Assembly (NCBI GenBank): GCA_963457665.1
Contig: OY735224.1
Location: forward strand, 50,313,311 to 50,377,310
Direction of reading: 5' to 3'
DNA length: 64,000 bases
From: Thysanoteuthis rhombus
Taxonomy: Eukaryota; Mollusca; Cephalopoda; Oegopsida; Thysanoteuthidae
The stretch's first letter is position 1. Every line of letters starts with the position of its first letter. The position numbers and the translations under genes are program-made. Below are positions 1 through 12,399 of the stretch, one piece after another. Below the pieces are notes generated by a model, which saw nothing but the letters and a program-made list of their open reading frames with translations, did not search any database and was not told where the DNA came from.

Positions 1-34
1 ATAGAGATCAGACATTAGATCAGTGTTTTGGAAC
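1..34 (-). pseudogene. Edge fragment of exon-like ORF X1
   Basis: Reverse complement of the start of the X1 exon seen complete at 24632 and 11866. The acceptor AG reads as CT at 35-36, preceded on the minus strand by a T-rich tract. The window edge cuts it off, so nothing can be said about its integrity. Confidence 0.4.
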
Positions 35-527
35 CTGTTGAAAAATCGGAAAATATATCAATATAATACTAATGTTCACTAAGCTTATCTTAGTGGGGCG
101 CAAGCTCACAAGTGAGGGGGAACCAAGTTTGGATCGAATACACTAGAGTTGTAAATTGAAAGTCTCATGTAATACAGGTTCTCCCCGACTTTCTCACTGG
201 CACCGTCCTAAGTCGGACAATTTTTTTTCCTGAAGTGTTTATTCCTTAAAAAAAGACAAAAACAAACAAACAAAAAAACAACATTGGCACAGCCCGTACG
301 TGTGATTGAAAACTGAACAAAACTCTGACTATATTTCGATTGATGGTTATCACAATTAAGGACACTGTTTCTGTTTTGATTGTTGCTATCAACAACATCA
401 CAAATAAATAAAGAACAGTGTCTCATCATCTCAAGTTTAAACCTCCTGAAGATTTTCATGAAACCAGGTACAGCATTAGAATGGGCATGCCCTAGTGTCT
501 ACGGAACAAGATTTAATTATAATATAT

Positions 528-528
<1 letters not shown>

Positions 529-569
<41 letters not shown>
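529..569. repeat. (CA)n/(TA)n microsatellite
   Basis: Short CA run followed by about 28 bases of TA. The paralogous positions at 24018-24105 and 11304-11332 carry TA tracts of different length, so the tract has changed size since duplication. Confidence 0.95.
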
Positions 570-573
<4 letters not shown>

Positions 574-612
574 AGGATTGGTGATAAGGAGCCCCCTATT
601 GGAAATTGATAA

Positions 613-804
613 AACCTTTATTATCTATGGGTTGACAGTAGTCAAACTAGCTTTACTGATAGAATTTGCCTTCAGTGTTGCATCTACTTACTCGTTGTCC
701 CACTCTCAAAGGAAGAAGTTAGAGAAATAAAGGAATGTTTACCAAAGGAACATAATATTTCTGATAGGGAATTCATTCTCAGCCATCGTTTACAGGTGGA
801 CTAG
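613..804 (+). pseudogene. Exon-like ORF remnant X3, possibly transposase-derived
   Basis: Sixty-three codons are open here, ending in TAG. The same frame is open in the copy at 23976-23773 (minus) but carries stops in the copy at 11262-11072 (minus). A well-kept block reads KECLPKEHNISDREFILSHR. The end loosely recalls the sequence before the last catalytic block of PIF/Harbinger transposases, but no catalytic residues are visible, so this is a weak suggestion. No good start codon or family assignment. Confidence 0.3.
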
Positions 805-1054
805 AGAAATATTGAGTATTACCAAGGATAATTCATCTGTCTATGGGTGGACATGTATACAGGGAGATAGCTCGACAACTTTGCATCATACAGAGTTGAT
901 ATTTGCCACATGTTTCATTGACAACTTCTTTTATTATCATAACTTCACAAAAAATTGTTAAAAATATTAAAAACATTAGTCATAGGAGCTAAAAAAGCTC
1001 TGTTTATAGCTTTTTAGGTTTATAGCTTTTTAGGCTCATTCGTTTATTATTAGT

Positions 1055-4000
1055 ACATACAAGAAAGTTGTTAAAAACCTTTGAAACATTGCTTCTGTGG
1101 CTACCCTTTAAGGCTTGGTTATGAACACTTTGAAAAATCAGTACTTGTTTTTTTACTACATTCAGTAAAATTGTTGGAAAACCTCTAAAACTTTTGTTTC
1201 AAAACTAAAAAGGCTCTGATTATAGCTTTTCAGGTTGGTTTTATGTCTGACTCGTATATTGTTACTACATTCAAGAAAGTTGTTAAAAACCTTTGAAACA
1301 TTGCTTCTGTGGCTACCCTTTAAGGCTTAGTTAATAACACTGTGAAAAATCAGTACTATTTTCCACTACATTAAGGAAAATTGTTGGAAAACCTCTAAAT
1401 ATTTACTTTCAAATATAGAAAATCTCTGATTATAGTTTTTTAGGTTGGTTTTATCACTGACTCATATATTGTTACTATATTCAAAAAAGTTGTTAGAAAA
1501 CTTTGAAATAATGCTTCTCTGGCTACCCTTTAAGGCTTGGTTATTAACACTGTGAAAAATCAGTACTATCTTTCTCTACTACATTCAGGAAAATTGTTGG
1601 AAAACCTCTAAAACTTTAGTTTCAAATATATAAAGGCTATGTTTATAGCTATTGAGGTTGGTTTTATCACTGACTCGTTTATTGTTACTACATTCAAGAA
1701 AGTTGTTAAGAACCTATGAAACATTGCTTCTCTGGCTACCCTTCAAGGCTTAGTTATTAACACTTTGAAAAATCAGTACTATTTTTCACTACATTCAGGA
1801 AAATTGTTGGAAAACCTCTGAAACTTTAGTTCAAGACCTAAAGAGGGTCTGATTATATCTTTTTTGGAAAATCAGTACTTTTTTATTTACTTCATTCAGG
1901 AGCATTGTTGGAAAACCACTAAAACTTTAGTTTCAAACCTAAAAAAAATCTCATTATAGCTTTTCTGGTCGGTTTTATCACTGACACGTATATTGTTACT
2001 AGATTCAAGAAAGTTGTTAAAAACCTTCGAAACATTGCTTCTGTGGATATCCTTTAAGGGTTGGTTATTAACACTATGAAAAATCTATACTTTCTTCTCA
2101 CTACATCCTGGAAGATTGTTGGAAAACCTCTAAAAAGTGGTTTTGAACCTAAAAAGGCTATGTTTATGGCTTTTTAGGTTAGTTATATCACTAACTTATA
2201 CAATGTTACCACATTCAAGAAAGTTGTTACAAATCTTTGAAATATTGCTTCTGTGGTTAACCTTTAAAACTTGGTTATGAACACTTCAAAAAATGAGAAC
2301 TATTTTATACAAATTTCAGGAAAATGTTTGGAAAACCTATGAAAATTTAGTTCTGAATATACAAAGGCTATGTTTACAGCTTGTAAAGTTGGTTTTATCA
2401 CTGACTCATATATTGTTACAACATCCAAAAAGTTGTTAAAAACCTTTGATACATACTCCTGTGGCTACCCTTTAAGGCTTGGTTGTGAACACTTTGAAAA
2501 ATCAGTATTATTTTTTTACTACATTCAGGCAAATTGCTGGAAAACCTCTAAAACTTCAGTTTCAAACCTAAAAAGGCTCTGATTAGAGCTTTTTAGGTTT
2601 GTTTTATCAATGACTCGTATATTGTTACTATATTAAAAAAAGTTGTTAAAAACCTATGAAACAATGCTTCTCTGGCTACCCTTTAAGGCTTGGTTATGAA
2701 GACTCTGAAGATTCAGTACTTTTTTTTTTACTACATTCAGGAAAATTGTGGGAAAACCTATAAAACTTTAGTTTAAGACCTAAAGAGGGTCTGATTATAT
2801 CTTTTTAGGTTGGTTTTATCTCTGACTCGGAAATTGTAACTACATTCAAGAAAGTTGTTACAAACCTTTGAAACATTGCTTCTCTGGCTACCCTTTAAGG
2901 CTTAGTTATTAACACTGTGAAAAATCAGTACTATTTTTCACTACATTAAGGAAAATTGTTGGAAAACCTCTAAATATTTACTTTCAAATATAGAAAATCT
3001 CTGATTATAGTTTTTTAGGTTGGTTTTATCTCTGACTTGTACATTGTTACTACATTCAAGAAAGTTGTTAAAAATCTTTGAAACATTGCACCTCTGGCTA
3101 CCCTTCAAGGCTTGGTTATGAAGACTCTGAAAAATCAGTACTATTTTTCTCTACTACATTCAGGAAAATTGTTGGAAAACCTCTAAAATTTTAGTTTCAA
3201 ATATATAAAGGCTATGTTTATAGCTATTGAGGTTGGTTTTATCACTGACTCGTATATTGTTACTACATTCAAGAAAGTTGTTAAGAACCTTTGAAACATT
3301 GCTTCTCTGGCTACCCTTCAAGGCTTAGTTATTAACACTGTGGAAAATCAGTACTATTTTTCACTTCATTTAGGAAAATTGTTGGAAAACCTCTAAAACT
3401 TTAGTTCAAGACCTAAAGAGGGTCTGATTATATCTTTTTTGGAAAATCAGTACCTTTTTATTTACTTCATTCAGGAGCATTGTTGGAAAACCACTAAAAC
3501 TTTAGTTTCAAACCTAAAAAAAATCTCATTATAGCTTTTCTGGTCGGTTTTATCACTGACACGTATATTGTTACTAGATTCAAGAAAGTTGTTAAAAACC
3601 TTCGAAACATTGCTTCCGTGGCTATTCTTTAAGGTTTGGTTATTAACACTATGAAAAATCTATACTTTTTTCTCACTACATCCTAGAAAATTGTTGGAAA
3701 ACCTCTAGTTCCAAATATATAAAGGCTATGTTTATAGCTATTGAGGTTGGATTTATCACTGACTCGTATATTGTTACTACATTCAAGAAAGTTGTTAAAA
3801 ACCTTTGAAACATTGCTTCTGTGGCTACTTTCTAAGGCTCGGTTATGAACACTTTGAAAAACCAGTACTATTTTTTTTGCTACTTTCAGGAAAATTGTTG
3901 GAAAACCTATAAAACTTTAGTTTCAAATATAGAAAGGCTCTGATTATAGCTTTTCAGGTTAGTTTTATCACTGACTCGTATATTGTTACTACATTTGAGA

Positions 4001-5420
4001 AAGTTGTTAAAAACCTTTGAAACAATGCTTCTCTGGCTACCTTTTGAGGCTTGGTTATGAACACTCTGAAAAATCTGTGCTTTTTTCCTTGCTACATTCA
4101 GGAAAAAGGTTGGAAAACTTCAAAACTTTAGTTTCAAATATAGAAAGGCTATGTTTATAGCTTTTTAGGTTGGTTTTATCACTGACTCTTATATTGTTAC
4201 TAGATTCAACAAAGTTGTTAAATCCCCTTAAACATTGTTTCTGTTGTTACCTTTCAAGGCTTGGATATGAACACTTTGAAAAATCAATACTATTTTACTT
4301 CACTACGTTCAGGAAAATATTTGGAAAACCTTTAAATCTTTAGTTCCAAATATATAAAGGCTATGTTTATAGCTATTGAGGTTGGATTTATCACTGACTC
4401 GTATATTGTTACCAGATTCAAGAAGGTTGTTAAAAACCCTTGGAACATTGCTTCTCTGGCTACCCTCTAAGGCTCGGTTATGAACACTTTGGAAAATCAG
4501 TATTTTTTTTTTACTACATTCAGGAAAATTGTCGGAAAACCTATAAAACTTTAGTTTCAAATATAGAAAGGCTATGTTTATAGCTATTGAGGTTGGTTTT
4601 ATCACTGACTTGTATATTGTTACTACATTCAAGAAAGTTGTTAAAAACCTTTGAAACATTGCTTCTCTGGCTACCCTCTAAGGCTTGGTTATTAACACAG
4701 TGAAAAATCAGTACTATTTTTTTTTATTAATTTCTGCAAAATTGTTAGTAAACCTCTAGAATTTCAAATATAAAAGAGCTATGTTCATAGCTTTTTAGGT
4801 TGGTTTTATCACTGACTCGTATTTTGTTACTACATTCGAGAAAGTTGTTAAAAACCTTTGAAACATTGCTTCTCTGGCTACTCTTTAAGGATTGGTTATG
4901 AACACTCTGAAAAATCAGTACCATTTTTTTTTTATTACGTCCAGGAAAATATATGGAAAACCTCTAAAACTTCAGTTTCAAATATAGGAAGGCTATGTTT
5001 ATAGCTTTTTAGGAGGGTTCTATCACTGACTTGTATATTGTTACTACATTCAAGAAAGTTGTTAAAAACCTTTGAAACATTGCTTCTCTGGCTACCCTTT
5101 TAGGCTTGGTTATGAACACTTTGAAAACCAATATTATTTTTCTTTACTCAAATCAGGAAAATTGTTGGAAAACCTCTAAAACTTTAGTTTCAAATATAGA
5201 AAGGCTATGTTTATAGCTATTGAGGTTGGTTTTATCACTGACTCGTATATTGTTACTACATTCAAGAAAGTTGTTAAAAACCTTTGAAACATTGCTTCTC
5301 AGGCTTGGTTATGAACACTTTGTAAAATCAGTACTTCATTCAGGAAAATGTGGGAAAACCTCTAAAACTTTAGTTCAGTTTAGTTTCAGACTTAAAAAGG
5401 GTCTGATTATAGCTTTTCGT
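1055..5420 (+). repeat. 212-bp dimeric satellite array (left arm)
   Basis: About twenty units of 210-212 bp; the anchor AAGAAAGTTGTTAAAAACCT recurs for example at 1061, 1273 and 1695. Each unit is two related ~105-bp halves: half A contains GCTTCTGTGGCTACCC, half B contains a copy of GGCTCTGATTATAGC. Both halves open with TACTACATTCA. Some units are rearranged or duplicated as blocks (1830-2100 resembles 3395-3670). Short ORFs crossing it are by-products of the repeat. Confidence 0.95.
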
Positions 5421-5537
5421 GATTGAAAAATAAATTATTTCAGCTGGTATTTAAAAAAAATGTTTAGTTGATTTGGTCATTTCCAGTGTCTTCTCAACAA
5501 TCTATAGAGGAAATAAAAGAATCATGTGATAATAATA

Positions 5538-5577
<40 letters not shown>

Positions 5578-6340
5578 TGGGGTTCGGGGCTCATCATTGT
5601 CCGATGAAACGCCCACGTACCTCTGATCTCTTGTATGGAAGGGGTCGGGGACGAAAGGACAAGACAACTTTGAATCAGGGTCGAATCTCAGGGGAGAAGG
5701 CTAAAAGTGCCTCTCATCTATTCCCTCTTATTATTACAATTGGAGGTGGGAACATTCAAAGTTGGAATTTGTTGAAATATTCGCTACTAAATCATTTTAC
5801 AATGATTATAAAGGATTGTAAAAAAATAATACTAAAAATTGCTTATGAATTTCACTCGAGCATAGTAGGATAGTTTTGTAATTTAATGTCTAATAAGATA
5901 ACAAGCAGTCATTGGGAAGTGGTTTTTGATGAATTAATACTTTCATTTGTCCAAATCAGATTTTGCAACAACACCTCTCTATCGTTGGTGTCACGGAGCC
6001 AGTACTTTCCGAATATGTCTGCTTCGTCTCTCCATCTTGTATTCTGCCGGACTACCTCGGTAGCACATGTTTTCTCTGCTGATGCCTGTTGTGAATCATA
6101 ATGTATGTTTGGTGTGTGCCATTCCTGCAATATATCCAGCCCATTGCTATTTTACAGTGCATTAGAATATTAATAGTTGATAACATTCGCTCTGAAGCTA
6201 AGAAGGCTCCGTCTATACCTTTCCAGGCTTGCTATTTTTACACCTGCAAAATTCAATTATATATGATTACTACTTTCGAGACAATTGTTAAAAACCTTGT
6301 AAACATACATTGTCAAAGCTAAAAAGGCTCCATGTATAAT
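5421..6340. repeat. Interspersed module with (TG)n tract and RTE-type tail, left arm
   Basis: Almost identical in reverse at about 21390-20490. In order it has a unique leader, a (TG)n tract at 5538-5577, a block around 5580-5880 that also recurs near 14290-14600, 42590-42870 and 62680-62990, and the minus-strand RTE-like tail. Open frames beginning in the TG tract are low-complexity artefacts. Confidence 0.75.
5895..6180 (-). pseudogene. RTE-like LINE 3' end remnant
   Basis: On the minus strand the translation contains NTRWRDEADIFGKYWLRDTN, preceded by a degenerate QWAG block. That order (KWxWAGHxAR, then a xTRWRDE block) is typical of the C-terminal end of RTE-type retrotransposon polyproteins. 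No reverse transcriptase catalytic motif is present. Other copies are at 13185, 20690, 42930, 48305, 51880 and 62350. Confidence 0.6.
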
Positions 6341-7030
6341 TTCTTTTTACTCATATATTATTAAAGAATGCAAGAAAACTTATTGAAATATTCGATTCAA
6401 AGCTGAAAAGGCTCTGTTTATATCTTTTTAGCTTTGCTCTTCATACACATCTATATATTATTTTGAAGAAAACCTTTCAAACATTAGTTTCAAGGCTAAA
6501 AAGGCTCTGTTTATACCCTTCCAGACTTGGTTTTGACACTTTGAAAATTCCATCATATATTATTACTACATTGAAGTAAATTGTTAAAAACCTTCAAAAC
6601 ATTGCTATCAAAGCTAAAAAGACTCTGTTTACAGCATTTTAGGCTCAGTTTTGACACTTTGATTATATGTTATTACTACTTCCTTGGAAAGTGTTGAAAA
6701 TATTGAAACCATTCGTTTTTAATACTCACTCATATACTATCACTACATGCAAGAAAAGTATTAAAGACCTTTGAAACATTGGTTCTTAATCTAAAAAGGC
6801 TCTGTTTATACCTTGTTAGGCTTGGATTGGATATTTTGAAAATTCAAGTATGTGTTATAACAGCATCGTAAAAATTTCATGAAAAACATTGGAAACATTG
6901 GTTTCAAAGCTGAAAATGCTTTATTCATACCCTTTTAGGCTTTGTTTATGGTCACTTTGATATTTCAATAATATATTTTGACTACATTCAGACAAATTGA
7001 TGAGAAACCTCTAAAACATTGTTTTCAAAC
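6341..7030 (+). repeat. Diverged ~110-bp satellite monomers (half-B type)
   Basis: Degenerate monomers sharing the sequence order TTGTTAAAAACC, AAGCTAAAAAGGCTC, AGGCTTGG. They resemble half B of the 212-bp dimer. The counterpart in the opposite arm is about 20490-19775. Confidence 0.8.
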
Positions 7031-8395
7031 CTTAAAAGGCTTGGCTTGGTTTTGACACATATTCATTTATTATTACTTCATTGAAGTAAATTGTTTGAAA
7101 CTTCAAAAATATGGGTTTCAAAGCTAGAAAGGCTCTTTTTAATACCCTTTCAGTTATGGTTTTGACACATATTCATTTATTATTACTTCACTCAAGTAAA
7201 TTGTTTGAAACTTCAAAAATATGGGTTTCAAAGCTAGAAAGGCTCTTTTTATACCCTTTCAGTTATGGTATTGACACATATTCATCTATTATAACTTCAT
7301 TGAAGTAAATTGTTTGAAAGTTCAAAAATATGGGTTTCAAAGCTAGAAAGGCTCTTTTTAATACCCTTTCAGTTATGGTTTTGACACATATTCATCTATT
7401 ATTACTTCATTGAAGTAAATTGTTTGAAACTTCAAAAATACTGGTTTCAATGCTAGAAAGACTCTTTTTATACCCTTTCAGTTATGGTATTGACACATAT
7501 TCATCTATTATAACTTCATTGAAGTAAATTGTTTGAAAGTTCAAAAATATGGGTTTCAAAGCTAGAAAGGCTCTTTTTAATACCCTTTCAGTTATGGTTT
7601 TGACACATATTCATCTATTATTACTTCATTGAAGTAAATTCTTTGAAACTTCAAAAATACTGGTTTCAATGCTAGAAAGACTCTTTTTATACCCTTTCAG
7701 TTATGGTATTGACACATATTCATCTATTATAACTTCATTGAAGTAAATTGTTTGAAAGTTCAAAAATATGGGTTTCAAAGCTAGAAAGGCTCTTTTTAAT
7801 ACCCTTTCAGTTATGGTTTTGACACATATTCATCTATTATTACTTCATTGAAGTAAATTCTTTGAAACTTCAAAAATATGGGTTTCAAAGCAAGAAAGAC
7901 TCTTTTTATACCCTTTCAGTTATGGTATTGACACATATTCATGTATTATTACTTCATTGAAGTAAATTGTTTGAAACTTCAAAAATACTGGTTTCAAAGC
8001 AAGAAAGACTCTTTTTATACCCTTTCAGTTATGGTATTGACACATATTCATTTATTATCACTTCATTGAAGTAAATTCTTTGAAACTTCAAAAATATGGG
8101 TTTCAAAGCTAGGAAGGCTCTTTTTATACCCTTTCAGTTATGGTATTGACACATATTCATCTATTATTACTTCATTGAAGTAAATTGTTTGAAACTTCAA
8201 AAATATGGGTTTCAAAGCTAGAAAGGCTCTTTTTATACCCTATCAGTTATGGTTTTGACACATATTCATCTATTATTACTTCATTGAAGTAAATTGGTTG
8301 AAAGTTCAAAAATATGGGTTTCAAAGCTAGAAAGGCTCTTTTTAATACCCTTTCAGTAATGGTTTTGACACATATTCATCTATTATTACTACATT
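7031..8395 (+). repeat. Homogeneous ~110-bp satellite array, left arm
   Basis: About twelve near-identical units of 109-111 bp; ATGGGTTTCAAAGCTAGAAA recurs at 7111, 7221 and 7330 and onward. Matching arrays are at 18870-19775 in reverse. Some neighbouring pairs alternate between two subtypes (ATGGG and CTGG variants), giving a ~220-bp higher-order period between 7330 and 7990. Confidence 0.95.
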
Positions 8396-8803
8396 CAATA
8401 GAATTTGTCAAAATACCTTTAGACCATTGCTTGAAATGTCTCTTGTTTTCCGTGTTTTTGAATTACCAAATATCCAAACAGCCCAACAAATATCGAGACG
8501 TGGATGAAAGATAGTGAAAGTGAAAAGAAAAAGTTGTTGTCAAGAACGATAACTCTGAAATACTCTTGATCACTTATCTCCCTTACAAGCTATTTGACCC
8601 TTTCAAATCCTAAGCGTTTAACATAACGAGAAAAACAAGAGATTCTCTTGAAAAGCAGCCACGTTATAGAGACGAGTTTGGTGTGGAATGAGATTATTGA
8701 TAATAGAAAAAAACAAGTTGTTTCCAATTGATTTCCCAGTTCATTCCCGTTAGAACGTCCGAAAGAGGAACGAATAATGAGTGAAATGAAAAATCAAAAA
8801 AAA
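8396..8803 (+). repeat. Duplicated unique flank
   Basis: About 8460-8795 matches 41765-41430 in reverse and 63765-64000 directly. No gene is seen. It ends abruptly in an A-rich run fused to the middle of the membrane-protein ORF. Confidence 0.7.
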
Positions 8804-9189
8804 CGTTGCCAGGCGTAGAGGGAGCCTCAACATCCGTTGCTACTGTCCTACCGATGGTAGAGGCTCCGTCTCACCGGGTGCACTTCGCTCAACTACCACC
8901 CAGGATTGAGGATGCCTCAACACCAACCATAGAGGCAGCTAATCGGGTTCATCTTCCTCGAACAAGATTGCCTGGCAATGCTTCTGCAGTGAACCAGAGG
9001 ATGAAGCAGAAGCATCGCCTTCTACTCATTGCCTTGGCATTTTTAGTTGTGATTGCATTGATATTAAGTGTAGTATTGGCCGTTGCCGCTAATATATATG
9101 TGGTGATTTCAGAGATTATATGTATGCTGGCTGTTAATACTATCATTGTTTATCTTTGCCACCAGGATTTAGGCATTGAGTTGCTTTAA
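8804..9189 (+). pseudogene. Two-TM small ORF, copy 1, 5'-truncated
   Basis: Starts in mid-frame at the LPGVEG block, losing about the first 50 residues found in the intact copies, because the upstream sequence jumps to an unrelated flank at about 8800. The remaining 127 codons are open to the same LGIELL end as the copy at 38780-39310, to which it is nearly identical. It has no upstream ATG; the first internal ATG falls about 15 codons in. The basic hinge and two hydrophobic segments are retained. Probably a dead fragment unless an upstream exon supplies a start. Confidence 0.7.
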
Positions 9190-9364
9190 ATTTTTTCTCA
9201 AAATTATGAATGTTGACTTTTTTTGGAAATTCGGATGTTTGTTCTTTTGAGCGTGTCGATGTTGTGATGAAAATGGAATCGTCAATCAGATACATCTCGT
9301 TTTTTTGTCTTTGAATGTGGATAATGTTTTTGTGAAGCCAGTCAGATGGGACCTGAAAATTTCA
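9190..9364 (+). other. 3' flank of two-TM ORF copy 1
   Basis: Collinear with the reverse of 38779-38625. The motif GAGCGTGTCGATGTTGTGAT is shared by the 3' flanks of all copies. At about 9360 it breaks directly into the 9.4-kb satellite array rather than into 114-bp repeats. Confidence 0.7.
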
Positions 9365-10850
9365 GGTTTTTAACAACGTATTTGGATTTAGTAAAAAAAA
9401 AAAAGGATTGATTTTACACAGTGTTCATAACAAAACCTAAAAAGGGTAGCCTCGGAAGCAATGTTTTCAAGGTTTTTAACAACTTTCTTGGATTTAGTGA
9501 AAAAAAATAGGATTGATTTTTCACAGTGATCATAACTAAACCTAAAAAGGGTAGCCTCGTAAGCAATGTTTTAAAGGTTTTTAACAACTTTCTTGGATTT
9601 AGTGAAAAAAATAGGATTGATTTTTGAAGGTGTTAATAACCAATCATTATAAGGTAGTTAAAGAAGCAATGATTCAATGGTTTTTAACAACTTTTATGAA
9701 TCTAGTAAAGAAATTGGATTGATTTTTCAAAGTGTTCATAACTAAGCCTTAAAGGGTAGCCTCGGAAGCAATGTTTTTAAAGGTTTTTAACAACTTTCTT
9801 GAATTTAGTAAAAAAAATAGGATTGATTTTACACAGTGTTTATAGCCAAACCTAAAAAGGGTAGCCACAGAAGCAATGTTTCAAAGATTTTTAACAACTT
9901 TCTTGGATGTAGTAAGAAAAAGGATTGATTTTTAAAAGTGTTCATAGCCAAGCCTCAAATGGTAGCCACAGAAGCAATGTTTCAATGGTTTTTGACAACT
10001 TCCTTGAAACTAGTTAAAAGATAGGATTGATTTCTCACAGTGTTCATAACCAAGCCTTGAAAGGTAGCCACAGAAGCAATGTTTCAATGGTTTTTAAGAA
10101 TTTTTTTTGAATGTAGTAAAAAAATATGATTGATTTTCCAAAGTATTCATAACCAAACCTTTATGGGTAGCCACAGAAGCAATGTTTCAATGGTTCTTAA
10201 CAACTTTCTTGAATGAAGTTAAAAAATAGAATTGATTTTTCAAAGTGTTCATAACCAAACCTCAATGGGTAGCCACAAAAGCAATGTTGCAATGTTTTTT
10301 AACAACTTTCTTCAATGTAGTAAAAAAATAGTATTGATTTTCAATGTGTTCATAACTAAGTTTTAAAGGGGAGCAACTGAAGAAATGTTTCAATGGTTTT
10401 TAACAACCTTCTTGAATTTAGTAAAAAAATAGGATTGATTTCTTTGGGTGTTCATAACCAAGCCTTAAAGGGTAGCGATAGAAGAAATGTTTCAATGGTT
10501 TTTAACAACTTTCTTGAATCTAGTAAAAAAATAGGATTGATTTTAAAAAGTGTTCATAACGAAACATTAAAGGGTAGCCACAGAACTAATTTTTCAATGG
10601 TTTTTAACAACTTTCTTGAATGTAGTAAAAAAGAGGATTGATTTTTGAAAGTTTCCATAACCAAGCCTTAAAGGGTACCCATAGAAGCAATGTTTTAGTG
10701 GTTTCTGACGAGTTTTCGAATGTAGTAAAAAAATAGGATTGATTTTTCAAAGTGTGCATAAACAACCTTTGAAGGGTAGCCACAGAAGCAATGTTTAAAT
10801 GGTTTTTAACAACTCTTATGAATGTATTAACTATATACGAGCCAGTGATA
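9365..10850 (-). repeat. Half-A-only satellite array
   Basis: About thirteen units of roughly 107-112 bp, each the reverse of half A of the 212-bp dimer (GGGTAGCCACAGAAGCAATG repeated). Half B is absent until the last ~60 bases before 10900, where one half-B end appears. It shows that half A can amplify alone. Confidence 0.9.
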
Positions 10851-11301
10851 AAACCAACCTAAAAAGCTATAAACAGAGCTTTTTTAGCTTTTAAAACCAA
10901 TGGTTCCAATGTTTTTAACAATTTTCTGGGAAGTAGTGATCGTAAAAGAAGTTGTCAAAAAAACAAGTGGCAAATATCAATTCCATATGATGTCAAGTTG
11001 TCGAGCTATCTCTCTGCATACATGTCCACCCATGGACAGATAGATTATCCTTGGTAATACTCAATATTTCTCTAGTCTGCTCGTATACGGTGGCTGCAAA
11101 TGAATTCCCTATCAGAAATATTATGTTTCTTTGGTAAACATTCCTTCATTTTTTTGACTTCTTCCTGTGAGTGTTGGTCAAGAAGTAAGTAGATATAATA
11201 TGGAAGGCAAATTCAATCAGTAAAGGTAGTTTAACTACAGTCAACCCATAGATAATAAAGTTATTATCAATTTCCTATTGGGGGCTCTTAGTCACCAATC
11301 C

Positions 11302-11337
<36 letters not shown>

Positions 11338-11865
11338 TTAAATCTTGTTCCGTAGACACTATGGCATGCCCGTTCTAAAGCTGTACCTGGTTTCATGAAA
11401 ATCTTCGAGAAGTTTAAACTTTAGATGATGAGATACTGTTCTTTATTTCTTTGTGATGTTGTTGATAGCAACAATCAAAACAGAAACAGTGTTCTTAATT
11501 GTGATAACCATCAATAGAAATATAGTCAGAGTTTTCTTCAGTTTTCAAGTTAGGCTGGCTATTTATGTATGTATCACACGCACAGGCTGTGCCAATGTTG
11601 TTGTTTTTTTGCTTGTTTGTTTTTTTGTCTGTTTTTATGATAGAAACACTCCAGGATAAAAAAAATGCCCGACTTAGGACCGTGCCAGTGAGAAAGGGAG
11701 CCAGCCGTAAAGTCGGGGAGAACCTTTATTACATGAGACTTTCAATTTACAACTCTAGTGTATTCGATCCAAACTGGGTTCCCCTCACTTGTGACCTTGC
11801 GCCTCGCTAAGATAAGCTTAGTGAACATTAGTATTATATTGATATATTTTCCGATTTTTCAACAG
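10851..11865 (-). repeat. Boundary module, copy 2
   Basis: Diverged copy of 1-960 in reverse and of 23620-24631 in direct orientation. Holds a TA tract at 11304-11332 and the X3 remnant at 11262-11072 on the minus strand, with stop codons in its frame. No intact gene. Confidence 0.75.
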
Positions 11866-12070
11866 GCTCCAAAACACTGATCCAATGTCTGATCTCTATA
11901 TGTTTTACGGAATCCCAGATGACGATTAGGATTCTCACGATCCAGTTGTCCGTGGCCGAGACCCTCAGGATTCAACATTGAACACAATTATGCCGGAAGA
12001 TTCCAAACTCCCTGACAAGCAGGGCTACGCAAAACTGATTGAACCGTTTCACCTAAAGAAAAAAAAGTAT
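11866..12070 (+). pseudogene. Exon-like ORF X1, copy A
   Basis: A T-rich tract ends in AG at 11864-11865. The following frame runs through an ATG at 11885 and reads MSDLYMFYGIPDDD, then has TAG at codon 15, and continues in frame as DSHDPVVRGRDPQDS and on to AKLIEPFHLKKKK. The paralogue at 24632 keeps the first stop position open but has a stop elsewhere, so both look like independently decayed copies of one ancestral terminal exon. Protein not recognised. Confidence 0.45.
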
Positions 12071-12214
12071 GAAACAACACAAAACAGAATTATTGGTTAT
12101 GAAATTATTTTTTTGATAATAACATGAAGGACTGTGTAAATTAAAAAATATATTTATTTAACCAAAATGTGACATATTTGAAGCAATAACATGTTTCCAA
12201 CAACCGTCACATGA

Positions 12215-12322
12215 TTACCACTGTTGGACTCCCCACCGAAATTCTCTGAGCCTCAGAATGTGCTCGAAGCCGTTCCTCGTGGGTCGTTGGCCACTGAATT
12301 CTTGACCATTTACAACCAGTTT
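12215..12322 (-). pseudogene. Exon-like ORF X2, copy A
   Basis: On the minus strand the frame reads KLVVNGQEFSGQRPT, then FEHILRLREFRWGVQQW and a TAA at 12217-12215. Four copies in the window end at the same QQW-stop. It converges on X1 with about 150 bp between. AATAAA-like signals occur in the intervening AT-rich sequence. Function unknown. Confidence 0.45.
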
Positions 12323-12399
12323 CAAAAATGTTTCAAGTTTGGAGTCGACTTTGTTAACAACAACAACCACAACAATTTTATAATTTAATCTTTAGACTT

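Larger units (their letters stand above)
1..960 (+). repeat. Boundary module, copy 1
   Basis: This stretch returns in reverse complement at about 24660-23620 and, more diverged, at about 11890-10880. It holds a CA/TA microsatellite, an open exon-like stretch at 613-804 and, at its left end, the X1 exon start. Apart from these I see no gene. Its right end passes directly into the 212-bp satellite. Confidence 0.75.

Noticed and set aside
4309..4659. Minus-strand 116-codon frame in the 212-bp satellite
   Set aside because: A read-through of the repeat unit; other units in the array are closed in this frame.
5886..6101. Plus-strand 71-codon frame starting MSNKITSS, duplicated at 20955-20740
   Set aside because: Antisense to the RTE-like tail. 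The MSNK similarity to the two-TM ORF start is chance; the rest does not match.
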